Positions 1 through 6,056 of a stretch of 17,985 nt of DNA are shown here, piece by piece (position 1 is the stretch's first letter; each line of letters starts with the position of its first letter). The notes beneath the pieces are model-generated. The model was not told the origin of the DNA. It worked only from the letters and a program-made list of their open reading frames with translations, and ran no database searches. This stretch comes from Dehalococcoidia bacterium. Its GTDB lineage: Bacteria > Chloroflexota > Dehalococcoidia > GIF9 > AB-539-J10. The stretch is from positions 1-17,985 of the forward strand of contig JAUWFX010000016.1 of NCBI GenBank assembly GCA_030606765.1. Direction: 5' to 3'. A program made the position numbers and the translations under genes.

Positions 1-2
1 TT

Positions 3-140
3 TTTGCCGGAGTGCTTGGCACTATTATTTGGATCCTGATGGTCATATTGTGGATTATCCTTGTGATTCAGGCGGGAACAGGGAAAATGTGGAAGGTGCC
101 CTGGGCAGGCGACTGGGCTGAGAAGCAAATCAGCAAGTAA
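3..140 (+). CDS. C-terminal end of a small membrane protein (partial)
   Basis: An open frame enters from the left edge and ends at TAA 138-140, leaving 45 residues. The first 25 or so are strongly hydrophobic (Gly, Ile, Leu, Val, Trp rich), as in a final transmembrane helix. They are followed by a short tail with Lys, Trp and Pro (GKMWKVPWAGDWAEKQISK). The arrangement resembles the end of DUF4870-like small membrane proteins, but too little is present to assign a family. The 224 nt after the stop contain no gene; they hold a nested hairpin region and the dnaX promoter. Confidence 0.5.
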   Translation, partial: FAGVLGTIIWILMVILWIILVIQAGTGKMWKVPWAGDWAEKQISK

Positions 141-148
141 AAGTTTTA

Positions 149-221
149 AGAACTCGGTGCCCCAAGCCTGATAAATCAGGCAGCTACAGCTAGCTCTTTA
201 GCGTCGCCGCTGTAGAGTTCT
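149..221. other. Nested hairpin structure upstream of dnaX
   Basis: Three perfect inverted repeats nest here: AGAACT 149-154 with AGTTCT 216-221 encloses GCCTGA 166-171/TCAGGC 176-181 (loop TAAA) and CTACAGC 184-190/GCTGTAG 209-215. This would be a three-way-junction RNA of 73 nt. It has no T-tract, no tRNA T-loop and no SRP-RNA signature. Strand and function are unknown. A further AT-rich hairpin lies at 281-299 (GTAAAA/TTTTAC). Confidence 0.35.
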
Positions 222-323
222 GCCTCGGGAAATTCTGCTTCTGTTATTCCATTGTACTATAGGCAGCCGCTGCGTGTGCTGTAAAAAATGATATTTTACT
301 CATGCTTTGGTGCAAAAACCTCC

Positions 324-352
324 TTTAGAGATTAAGTGGAGGGTGGTATAAT
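324..352 (+). promoter_or_regulatory. Promoter of dnaX with extended -10
   Basis: TTTAGA at 324-329 (four of six matches to the -35 consensus), a 17-bp spacer and a perfect TATAAT at 347-352. TG at 344-345 makes an extended -10. Transcription would begin near 358-361, only a few bases before the ATG at 365, so the mRNA would be leaderless or nearly so. The GGAGGG at 338-343 would lie upstream of the transcript and so would not serve as a ribosome binding site. Confidence 0.6.
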
Positions 353-364
353 AAGATTTAATAT

Positions 365-1960
365 ATGGGTTCTGAGGTTTTTTACCGCAAGTGGCGGCCG
401 CAGACCTTAAGCGAGGTGCTGGGACAAGAGCCTGTGACTCAGACTCTGCGTCATGCTGTAGAGGGTGGGAAGATAGCTCATGCTTATCTTTTTTGCGGTC
501 CACGAGGTACAGGCAAAACCAGCACGGCACGCATCTTAGCCAAAGCAGCCAACTGTCCTAATCAAGCAGGTGGCGAGCCGTGCAATGCCTGCGATATGTG
601 TCGTTCAATCACCGAGGGCAGGGCCTTGGATGTAATAGAGATAGATGCCGCCAGCAATCGTGGCATTGACGAAATCCGCAGCCTGAGGGAAAAGGCAAAT
701 TACGCCCCTAGCCTTGCTCGCTACAAGGTATATATTATAGACGAGGTCCACATGCTTACCGAGGCAGCTTGCAATGCCTTGTTGAAGACATTGGAGGAGC
801 CACCGCCACATGTAATCTTTGTTTTAGCTACCACGGAAGCACACAAGATGATAGCCACCATAGTATCGAGATGCCAGCGGTTTAATTTCCATCGCCTGCA
901 GCAAACCGAGATAATGGATAAACTCAAGCTAATATGCGAGAAGGAGGGGATTCACATCGAGCCTGGTGCCTTAGAACTTATTGCTCGTGCTGCTACCGGC
1001 AGCCTTCGAGATGCTGAAAATATTTTGCAACAGATGATTGCTTACTATGGCAACCAAATTGAGCTTGATCAGCTTCAAGCAGAGCTTGGCATTAGCTGGG
1101 ATTCACGGGTTAGGCAACTAGCACAACATGTGGTCAGTAGGGATGTGACTGCTGGGCTAAGAGTCATAAATAGCCTCAATAACGATGGTATTGACCTTCG
1201 CCAGTTTAATCTGGGCCTGGTAGAATACCTTCGAGGATTGTTGCTGACTAAATCGCGATGCGAAGAGGCCCTGCATGTTACTAGCGAAGACTTAGCTGAG
1301 ATGAGAAGCCTTGCGACCAATGCTACACTGGATTATCTGCTTAAGGCAGTTAAGTCTTTCTCTAGCATAGATTTTCGAAGTGATAATTACTCCGCTTTGT
1401 CCTTAGAATTGGCTTTACTGGGTTGTGCTTTGTCTCTACCTACAGGACAAGAACAGCTAATTACAACTAAACCTTCGGAGGTAGCAGATTCTACTGAGAT
1501 AACTGAGTCCTTAGAGGAAGCTAAGGTTCCTGTAGCACCGGATAGCTCTAAGGTTCCCAGCGAGGTTCCTGCAGCACTGGATAGCTCTGAAGTTCCCAGC
1601 GAAGGGATTTCTCAGGACATTGATTACCTCCGTGGCCGCTGGAGGGAGTTCATCAAATCTTTGCGCGGGGAAGGTTCCAGTGGCAATTTGGATGCTTTTT
1701 TGCGTAGCGCCTGCAACCCCATAGCTCTTGAGGATGATACACTGGTGTTAGGTTTCTATTATTCCTTCCATAAGGAGAAAATCGAAGACTCCAAATATCG
1801 ACATCTGGTGGAGAAAAAGCTTAAGGAGGTCTTTGGTCGGTCCTATAAGATACGGTGTATTTTAATTGATTCTAAAAGGGAAATCCCGTCCCCGGCAAGG
1901 ACAGAAAATCCGGTAATAAAAGCTGCTCTGGAAATGGGAGCCAAGATTAGTGAGGAGTAG
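365..1960 (+). CDS. dnaX: DNA polymerase III subunit gamma/tau
   Basis: Clamp-loader ATPase that loads the sliding clamp and organises the replicative polymerase in the cytoplasm. The 531-residue protein opens with FYRKWRPQTL, typical of DnaX. It has a Walker A motif GPRGTGKT at 45-52, four zinc-binding cysteines at 64, 73, 76 and 79, a DEVH Walker B at 126-129, and an SRC motif at 168-170 with the arginine finger. After the clamp-loader collar there is a Ser/Pro/Glu/Val-rich linker (about 370-415) containing a tandem duplication, then a folded C-terminal part (about 418-515). The ATG at 365 fits the family start and lies just after a strong promoter. It is first in a co-directional set with ybaB (37-nt gap) and recR, a widespread arrangement. 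No frameshift signal for a short gamma form was identified. Confidence 0.96.
   Translation: MGSEVFYRKWRPQTLSEVLGQEPVTQTLRHAVEGGKIAHAYLFCGPRGTGKTSTARILAKAANCPNQAGGEPCNACDMCRSITEGRALDVIEIDAASNRGIDEIRSLREKANYAPSLARYKVYIIDEVHMLTEAACNALLKTLEEPPPHVIFVLATTEAHKMIATIVSRCQRFNFHRLQQTEIMDKLKLICEKEGIHIEPGALELIARAATGSLRDAENILQQMIAYYGNQIELDQLQAELGISWDSRVRQLAQHVVSRDVTAGLRVINSLNNDGIDLRQFNLGLVEYLRGLLLTKSRCEEALHVTSEDLAEMRSLATNATLDYLLKAVKSFSSIDFRSDNYSALSLELALLGCALSLPTGQEQLITTKPSEVADSTEITESLEEAKVPVAPDSSKVPSEVPAALDSSEVPSEGISQDIDYLRGRWREFIKSLRGEGSSGNLDAFLRSACNPIALEDDTLVLGFYYSFHKEKIEDSKYRHLVEKKLKEVFGRSYKIRCILIDSKREIPSPARTENPVIKAALEMGAKISEE
1525..1602 (+). repeat. Tandem 39-bp duplication in the dnaX linker
   Basis: Two adjacent 39-bp units (1525-1563 and 1564-1602) encode VPVAPDSSKVPSE and VPAALDSSEVPSE. 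The copies differ at only a few bases. They lie in the low-complexity linker between the ATPase/collar and the C-terminal domain, where changes in length are usually tolerated. Confidence 0.8.
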
Positions 1961-1965
1961 TTGTA

Positions 1966-1986
1966 GTCCTGAGCGAAGCCGAAGGA
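1966..1986. repeat. REP-like interspersed repeat, copy 1
   Basis: The stretch reads GTCCTGAGCGAAG followed by CCGAAGGA. It matches a class of short palindrome-derived repeats scattered between genes in Chloroflexi and some other bacteria. It is related, in opposite orientation, to the element at 2313-2341. Its GAAGGA end lies in the Shine-Dalgarno zone of ybaB. Confidence 0.5.
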
Positions 1987-1996
1987 AAGGAACGAA

Positions 1997-2302
1997 ATGG
2001 ATAAATCAATATTGCGTCAAGCCCAGCAGCTTCAGGCAAAGTTGGCTAAAGCCCAAGAAGAATTGGGCAGTATTACCGTGGAAGCTACCAGTGGAGGCGG
2101 TGCCGTCAAAGTGGTGCTTGATGGACACCAGAAGGTTCACTCCGTGGAGATATCTCCCGAAGTGGTAGAGGCTGGAGATGTTGAGTTACTGCAAGATTTG
2201 GTCATGACTGCTGTTAACGAGGCTATTGCCAAGTCGCAGGAGCTTGTTAATAAGCACCTCAGCAGTTTGACCGGTGGTCTCAATATACCGGGGTTACTTT
2301 AG
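1997..2302 (+). CDS. ybaB: YbaB/EbfC family nucleoid-associated protein
   Basis: A 101-residue member of the YbaB/EbfC family, small dimeric DNA-binding proteins associated with the nucleoid and usually encoded between dnaX and recR, as here. The N-terminal helix (about 3-30, KSILRQAQQLQAKLAKAQEE) is followed by the family's EATSGGGAVKVVLDGHQKV strand region and a VEISPEVV segment. The C-terminus is helical and ends LTGGLNIPGLL, as in other members. The ATG at 1997 is preceded by AAGGAAAGGAA (1982-1992), which supplies the ribosome binding site and overlaps a REP-like repeat. The length is normal for the family. Confidence 0.93.
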   Translation: MDKSILRQAQQLQAKLAKAQEELGSITVEATSGGGAVKVVLDGHQKVHSVEISPEVVEAGDVELLQDLVMTAVNEAIAKSQELVNKHLSSLTGGLNIPGLL

Positions 2303-2312
2303 GCAAAAGCCT

Positions 2313-2341
2313 GGAGATTCTTTGCTGCTCTCAGAATGACA
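2313..2341. repeat. REP-like interspersed repeat, copy 2
   Basis: GGAGATTCTTTGCTGCTCTC followed by AGAATGACA lies in the 61-nt ybaB-recR gap. Its reverse complement carries CATTCTGAGAGCAGCAAAG, the same general pattern as the repeat at 1966-1986 (CTGAG, then GCGAAG-like). Elements of this shape are common intergenic repeats in several bacterial phyla. That identification is from memory and was not searched. Confidence 0.5.
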
Positions 2342-2363
2342 ATAAGGTAAAAGGTCAGGGAAA

Positions 2364-2963
2364 ATGAGATTTGTCGCTGAGCCTATAGCTAGATTAATTG
2401 AGGAATTAAATAAGCTGCCTGGAATCGGGCCAAAAAGTGCTCAAAGGCTGGCTTATCATCTCTTACGCAGCCCTGATGAAGAAGCTAAGGCTTTAGCCGA
2501 GGCTATTTTAACACTGAAGGAAAAGATAAAGCTTTGTTCGCTTTGTTTTAACAACACTGATTGTGACCCTTGTCGCATTTGTCAAGATAAAGAGCGTGAC
2601 CATTCTAAAATTTGTGTCGTGGAGAAACCTTCAGATATCCTTCCTTTAGAGCAGACGGGGAAATATAACGGCGTTTATCACGTGCTTCATGGAACTATCA
2701 GCCCGACACAGGGTATAGGGCCTGAAGAACTAAAGATAAAGGAGCTTCTGGTTCGTCTCAAAGATGGCCCAGTAACCGAAGTAATTGTCGCAACCAATCC
2801 CAATGTAGAGAGCGAAACTATGGCTATGTATCTGCAACGGATTATCACGCCTCTGGGCGTTCGCGTCACTCGCCTGGCTCGTGGCTTGCCCTTCGGTGCT
2901 GAGCTGGAATATGCTGATGACCTAACCTTGGGGCAAGCGCTGGAAAACAGGCGAGAATTCTGA
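2364..2963 (+). CDS. recR: Recombination mediator RecR
   Basis: RecR works with RecF/RecO to load RecA at single-strand gaps during recombinational repair. The 199-residue length is standard. The helix-hairpin-helix LPGIGPKSAQRLA is at 18-30. A zinc finger with cysteines at 58, 61, 70 and 73 (C67 is an extra one) follows. The Toprim domain begins at ICVVEKPSD (about 83-91) and runs through HGTISPTQGIGPE to about 175. The C-terminus contains the family's RVTRLARGLPFGAELEYAD motif at about 166-184. The start ATG has only a weak Shine-Dalgarno (AAGG/CAGGG, 2351-2360), consistent with translation from the upstream operon. It ends the dnaX-ybaB-recR set. Confidence 0.96.
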   Translation: MRFVAEPIARLIEELNKLPGIGPKSAQRLAYHLLRSPDEEAKALAEAILTLKEKIKLCSLCFNNTDCDPCRICQDKERDHSKICVVEKPSDILPLEQTGKYNGVYHVLHGTISPTQGIGPEELKIKELLVRLKDGPVTEVIVATNPNVESETMAMYLQRIITPLGVRVTRLARGLPFGAELEYADDLTLGQALENRREF

Positions 2964-2970
2964 CAAGGTA

Positions 2971-2997
2971 CCCCGACTTGTCGGGGCTGCACCCCGA
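2971..2997 (+). terminator. Alternative hairpins after recR
   Basis: CCCCGA 2971-2976, TCGGGG 2981-2986 and CCCCGA 2992-2997 allow two mutually exclusive 6-bp hairpins, with loops CTTG or CTGCA. The position 8 nt past the recR stop suits a transcription end, but no T-run follows. It may instead be a palindromic intergenic repeat. Confidence 0.35.
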
Positions 2998-3014
2998 AGA
3001 TAAAACATAAATTC

Positions 3015-3063
3015 TGTAACAGGTAAGGTTTTCCAAAACCTGATGGGGCTTCTCGTTTATCAG
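3015..3063 (+). repeat. Two-part repeat, half A, copy 1
   Basis: This stretch aligns with 5581-5631. Both begin GTAACAGGTAAG and continue with AAAACCTGA, GGGCTT and ATCAG at matching spacing. Within it CAGGT 3020-3024 can pair with ACCTG 3038-3042, and CTGAT 3040-3044 with ATCAG 3059-3063. It forms the leader of the DUF169 gene. The matching half B lies beyond that gene, at 3888-3933. Confidence 0.55.
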
Positions 3064-3094
3064 ATATGTATGCCTAACAAAGGAGGAACAGAAC

Positions 3095-3886
3095 ATGGCA
3101 AATCTAAAACAAATCGATGAGGCATTGACTTACTATTTGCGACCGCAAACCTTTCCACTCGCAATTCGGATGTGCGAATCCGAAAAAGAACTTCCTGACA
3201 AGGCTAGGATACCCCAAAAAGACGTGGGAATAACTATTTCGTTGTGTCACGCAATTAATATGGCGCGGCGCTATGGCTGGACTATAGCTGTTGACAAGTT
3301 TCAGAGCTGTTACGTTGCTGGTATAAGTATGGGATTCTTACCTCTGCTGCCAGATGTCGTTGATGGGAGCTTCCAGGAGTCCCTTGGGTTATGGGGGATG
3401 AGCAAAAAACAGGCAGCAACGGCTATTGAAAACCTCCCCAAATTTGAATATGGTAAGTACAAGAATGTACTCATGGCTCCTCTAAATAGGGCTGCATTTG
3501 AACCACATCTTATCCTGGTTTATGGCAATCCAGCTCAAATATGGATGCTCCTTACGGGTTACCTCACTGGGACAGGCAAGACAGGTCTAGACACCACTTT
3601 GGCTATAGGGGCCGGATGTACAACCTATATCACCCGGACTATCGAAAAAGACGAGTGCCAGTTCACCCTGCTAAGCCTTGGGGAACGGCTGATTCCTCAC
3701 ACTCAAGATTACGAGTGCGCCTTTTCGATACCCATGAGCAAGATTGAGAAAACGATTCAAGGTTTGGAAATAGGTCATAAGATTGGTGTTTTCAGGTATC
3801 CGCTTCCCACGTTTTTGAGATATGACTCACCGCATCCACCTGGATATGACAAAATGCTGAGTCATCTGCTGGGAAAAGAATCTTAG
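3095..3886 (+). CDS. DUF169 domain protein
   Basis: A 263-residue cytoplasmic protein of the DUF169 family (COG2043), whose biochemical function is not established. Typical features are an N-terminal segment on an LRPQTFPLAIRM core, a GITISLCHAINMARRYGWT segment (about 45-63), and a central APLNRAAFEPHLILVYGNPAQ strand (about 128-148). A later GAGCTTYI segment (about 172-179) and a C-terminal GHKIGVFRYPLPTFLRYD follow. Cysteines at about 27, 51, 71, 175, 188 and 208 are numerous, but no clear metal-binding pattern can be fixed from one sequence. The ATG at 3095 has a strong AAAGGAGG ribosome binding site. DUF169 genes often sit near redox or coenzyme-A metabolism genes, and the next gene here is an AbfD-like dehydratase. 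A shared pathway is inference. Confidence 0.88.
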   Translation: MANLKQIDEALTYYLRPQTFPLAIRMCESEKELPDKARIPQKDVGITISLCHAINMARRYGWTIAVDKFQSCYVAGISMGFLPLLPDVVDGSFQESLGLWGMSKKQAATAIENLPKFEYGKYKNVLMAPLNRAAFEPHLILVYGNPAQIWMLLTGYLTGTGKTGLDTTLAIGAGCTTYITRTIEKDECQFTLLSLGERLIPHTQDYECAFSIPMSKIEKTIQGLEIGHKIGVFRYPLPTFLRYDSPHPPGYDKMLSHLLGKES

Positions 3887-3887
3887 C

Positions 3888-3933
3888 GAGGCGGGGCACA
3901 GCCCTTATTCCCCGGTTCACTCACTCTTTTACC
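3888..3933 (+). repeat. Two-part repeat, half B, copy 1
   Basis: Aligns with 5655-5700. Both run GAGG, GG, CAG, CCCTAT or CCCTTAT, TTCAC, then CTTTTACC-like ends. It begins two bases after the DUF169 stop. GGGG 3892-3895 and CCCC 3910-3913 could form a short stem. Its TTACC (3929-3933) can pair with GGTAA in half A, 0.9 kb upstream. It could act as a 3' processing or termination element, but no clear T-tract terminator is present. Confidence 0.5.
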
Positions 3934-3954
3934 AACCCCAAAAAGCCTGAGAAT

Positions 3955-3983
3955 TTGCTTGCCAGTGCGGCGCGAGCTATACT
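3955..3983 (+). promoter_or_regulatory. Possible promoter of the dehydratase gene
   Basis: TTGCTT at 3955-3960, a 17-bp spacer and TATACT at 3978-3983. Downstream, TCAGTT 3994-3999 and AACTGA 4007-4012 form a 6-bp hairpin near the expected 5' end of the transcript, which could be an operator or an mRNA-stabilising hairpin. The -35 match is poor. Confidence 0.4.
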
Positions 3984-4052
3984 ATAGACCACATCAGTTC
4001 GCGAATAACTGAACTATTGAAACTTTAGTTATCATTGAGCAAGGAGGGAAAA

Positions 4053-5585
4053 ATGAGGACAAAAGAGCAGTATATACAGGGTCTGGCAAAAATGAAGCGA
4101 AACAGCTACTACAATGGCGCGCCAATCGATCGTACAGATGAGCTACAAATGGACTGCATAAATACCATCGGCACCACATTTGACGAAGCTGCCAAGCCAG
4201 AGAACCAGGACCTATGCACCGCCATCTCCCATCTCACCGGCGAGCGTATCAGCCGCTTCACCCACATCCACCAGAACCCCGATGACCTGCACAAGAAGCA
4301 GGACATGACCCGTATGCTCTGCCAGAAAGTGGCCGGATGCATCCAGCGGTGCATGGGCATTGACGCGGTCAATGCCATCTACAATGTTTCTTACGAAGCG
4401 GACAAGGTGAACAAAGGCGCCACACAGTACCACGAGAACTTCAAGAAATGGCTTATTCGCTTCCAAACCGAAGACCTGGTGGGCTGCTGCGCCCAGACGG
4501 ACGTCAAGGGCGATAGGATGCGGAGGCCTGCTGACCAGCCAGACCCGGATGCCTACGTACGGATCAAAGAGAGGCGCAGTGATGGCATCATTGTCAGCGG
4601 CTGCAAGCTGCACATCTCCGAGGGATCAGTTGCCGATGAGGTACTGGTAGTGCCGACACGATCGTTGCGTCCAGAGGACAAGGACTACGCTGTCGCCTTC
4701 GCCATCCCGGGCGACTGGGAAGGACTGAAACAGGTTGTTACCATCCATAACCTCAGGCCCAGGGAACACTTCAAGCGTGGCTTCCTGCCCGGAGCTACAG
4801 ATTCCTATATGATATTTGACAACTGCTTCGTGCCCTGGGAAAGAGTATTTCTCGCCGGCGAATGGCAGCATGGCGGCGTGCTGGCTCTGCTCTTTGCCCT
4901 GTTCCACCGCCATTCCTATTCTGGCTGCAAACCGGCTCTTGGCGACGTACTTTTGGGAACTGCGGCACTTGCTGCCGAGGTGAACAACATCCACAAGACA
5001 CCCCTCATCCGGAAGAAGCTGGCCGAAATTATCTTAACCACTGAGCTGGGTTATGCGGCGGGGTACACAGCCTCTGCCCTGGGCAAGCCGGAGGTCTACA
5101 TACCTGGGATGGGATTCATGCCCTATGGCCCCGGCTCCTATATACCCAATTCGATTTACTGCAACGTCGGCCGCTGCCTGACGGGTGAGGCAGTCTATCA
5201 CGAAGCTGAGATGCTCTGCGATATCAGCGGCGGCGTGGCAGCCACCTTCCCCTACGAGAAAGATTTCCTGAACCCGGAGACCCGTGACGTGCTCCTGAAA
5301 TACACAAAGCGCAATCCAGACATGCCCGTGGAGGACCAGGCACAGCTATGGCGTTACCTGGGTGATGTGCTCTGCTCAGCGGCTGGAGGCATATACAATA
5401 TCGGCAGCTACCATGGTGGCGGCTCACCTATCATGGAACAAATCGCCATCACTACCCAGTACGACATTGAGTCCAGGAAAAAGCTGGTCAGGCACATCGC
5501 CGGCATGAGTGGTGGCGACCCTGATGCTTTGAGCAAGAAGATGACCTCGCCAGGCAAGACACCCGCCAAGGCGGCCAAGCGGTAA
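4053..5585 (+). CDS. 4-hydroxybutyryl-CoA dehydratase-like (HpaB/AbfD family)
   Basis: A 510-residue member of the 4-hydroxyphenylacetate 3-hydroxylase/4-hydroxybutyryl-CoA dehydratase family of FAD proteins. In AbfD, which turns 4-hydroxybutyryl-CoA into crotonyl-CoA, the [4Fe-4S] cluster is held by C99, C103, H292 and C299. The equivalents are all present: C96 and C100 in GCIQRCMGIDA, and H285 and C292 in HRHSYSGCK, where K293 matches AbfD K300. Retention of the cluster ligands favours a dehydratase/isomerase over an HpaB oxygenase. The flavin-contact region KLHISEGSVADE (185-196) has Ser where AbfD has Thr190. A longer frame from TTG at 4035 exists, but AAGGAGG at 4041-4047 lies 5 nt before ATG 4053, which fixes the start. 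The C-terminus ends in a Lys/Ala/Pro-rich tail. Third codon positions look richer in G/C than in neighbouring genes, which could mean transfer. No other 4-hydroxybutyrate pathway gene is in the window. Confidence 0.85.
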   Translation: MRTKEQYIQGLAKMKRNSYYNGAPIDRTDELQMDCINTIGTTFDEAAKPENQDLCTAISHLTGERISRFTHIHQNPDDLHKKQDMTRMLCQKVAGCIQRCMGIDAVNAIYNVSYEADKVNKGATQYHENFKKWLIRFQTEDLVGCCAQTDVKGDRMRRPADQPDPDAYVRIKERRSDGIIVSGCKLHISEGSVADEVLVVPTRSLRPEDKDYAVAFAIPGDWEGLKQVVTIHNLRPREHFKRGFLPGATDSYMIFDNCFVPWERVFLAGEWQHGGVLALLFALFHRHSYSGCKPALGDVLLGTAALAAEVNNIHKTPLIRKKLAEIILTTELGYAAGYTASALGKPEVYIPGMGFMPYGPGSYIPNSIYCNVGRCLTGEAVYHEAEMLCDISGGVAATFPYEKDFLNPETRDVLLKYTKRNPDMPVEDQAQLWRYLGDVLCSAAGGIYNIGSYHGGGSPIMEQIAITTQYDIESRKKLVRHIAGMSGGDPDALSKKMTSPGKTPAKAAKR

Positions 5586-5703
5586 CAGGTAAGTCTTTCT
5601 CAAAAACCTGAAGGGCTTTCTAGCTCATCAGCTTGCTATTATGGGTTGGTGTGAGAGGTGGCGCTCAGGCCCTATCGCTCAATTCACCGACTTTTTTACC
5701 TGT
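5583..5703 (+). repeat. Two-part repeat, halves A and B together, copy 2
   Basis: Half A (5581-5631) overlaps the stop codon of the dehydratase gene and half B (5655-5700) follows directly. The ends are an 8-bp perfect inverted repeat, ACAGGTAA 5585-5592 and TTACCTGT 5696-5703, enclosing about 100 nt. Inside, AGGGC 5612-5616 can pair with GCCCT 5669-5673 and CAGGT 5586-5590 with ACCTG 5606-5610. It is either a folded RNA at the end of the dehydratase mRNA or a small mobile-type element with terminal inverted repeats. Confidence 0.5.
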
Positions 5704-5723
5704 CCGAAAGATCCCAAAAACGC

Positions 5724-5760
5724 TTGACGGTGCAGACAATGTGATATAATCTTATATAAT
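5724..5760 (+). promoter_or_regulatory. Promoter for the beta-helix gene leader
   Basis: TTGACG at 5724-5729 and TATAAT at 5745-5750, preceded by TG at 5742-5743 (extended -10). The 15-bp spacer is short. A second TATAAT lies 10 bp further, at 5755-5760. The block CGCTT.ACGGTGCAGA..ATGTGATATA is repeated almost exactly before the next gene (8344-8373), which supports a real regulatory unit. Confidence 0.6.
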
Positions 5761-5765
5761 ATAAA

Positions 5766-5793
5766 CCAGGACTTTGGGAAACCTAAGCTGTTA
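5766..5793 (+). repeat. Leader motif, copy 1
   Basis: AGGACTTTGGGAAACCTAAG followed by CTGTTA. It is similar to 8445-8473 and 10241-10270, the leaders of the next two secreted-protein genes. Here it lies far from the start codon, upstream of the terminator; in the other two it abuts the ribosome binding site. Confidence 0.4.
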
Positions 5794-5917
5794 ATTGTCC
5801 TACGTGTTGATTGAGGGGTTAAGGAGCAAAAGTGACCGAGTGGTTGGGAAAAGAGATTACGGGAAGCGATGAGGCGGCATCCTTAGCTAGTCACCTGTCC
5901 GCGGGTAACTAACGATG

Positions 5918-5950
5918 AAACCGACCTTTTGAAGGTCGGTTTTGTGTTTT
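5918..5950 (+). terminator. Intrinsic terminator before the beta-helix gene
   Basis: An 11-bp perfect stem (AAACCGACCTT 5918-5928 with AAGGTCGGTTT 5932-5942, loop TTG) is followed by TGTGTTTT. It is the strongest terminator in the window. It lies 106 nt before the next start codon, inside that gene's leader. Confidence 0.85.
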
Positions 5951-6056
5951 TAGGAGAGGCGATGCCTGTGGAATTGAAAGTTATACGATAGAGGGGCCGT
6001 AAACTTTTAGTCGAGGGGGCAAGAAGACAACAAAAAAGTAATAAAAGGAGAAAGAA

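Larger units (their letters stand above)
5757..5950 (+). ncRNA. Structured leader RNA, possible riboswitch or sRNA
   Basis: From the promoter to the intrinsic terminator is about 190 nt with no credible open frame. Hairpins seen are AGGAC 5768-5772/GTCCT 5797-5801, enclosing TTGGG-AAA-CCTAA, and TAGTCACC 5888-5895/GGTAACTA 5904-5911 (one mismatch), followed by the terminator. GGTTGG 5842-5847 can pair with CCGACC 5921-5926 in the terminator arm, so a competing antiterminator fold is possible. The GCGGGTAACTAACGATG stretch faintly recalls the 3' part of cyclic-di-GMP-I riboswitches, but the rest does not fit clearly, so no class is assigned. A free-standing small RNA is the alternative. Confidence 0.45.

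Noticed and set aside
149..221. tRNA gene: 73 nt with a 7-bp closing stem
   Set aside because: No T-loop (TTCRA) motif, no D-arm consensus and no proper anticodon arm on either strand.
141..364. Signal recognition particle RNA or tmRNA, often near dnaX
   Set aside because: The conserved SRP apical loop (GGAAGCAGCC type) and the tmRNA tRNA-like ends are absent.
4035..4052. Start of the dehydratase at TTG 4035
   Set aside because: The ribosome binding site AAGGAGG at 4041-4047 lies inside this extension and points to ATG 4053.
5641..5727. 28-codon open frame between the dehydratase and beta-helix genes
   Set aside because: It has no ribosome binding site, overlaps repeat half B and ends inside the promoter's -35.
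5831..5917. Firm call of a cyclic-di-GMP-I riboswitch
   Set aside because: Only a short 3' stretch is reminiscent; the conserved first half and the tetraloop/receptor cannot be placed with confidence.
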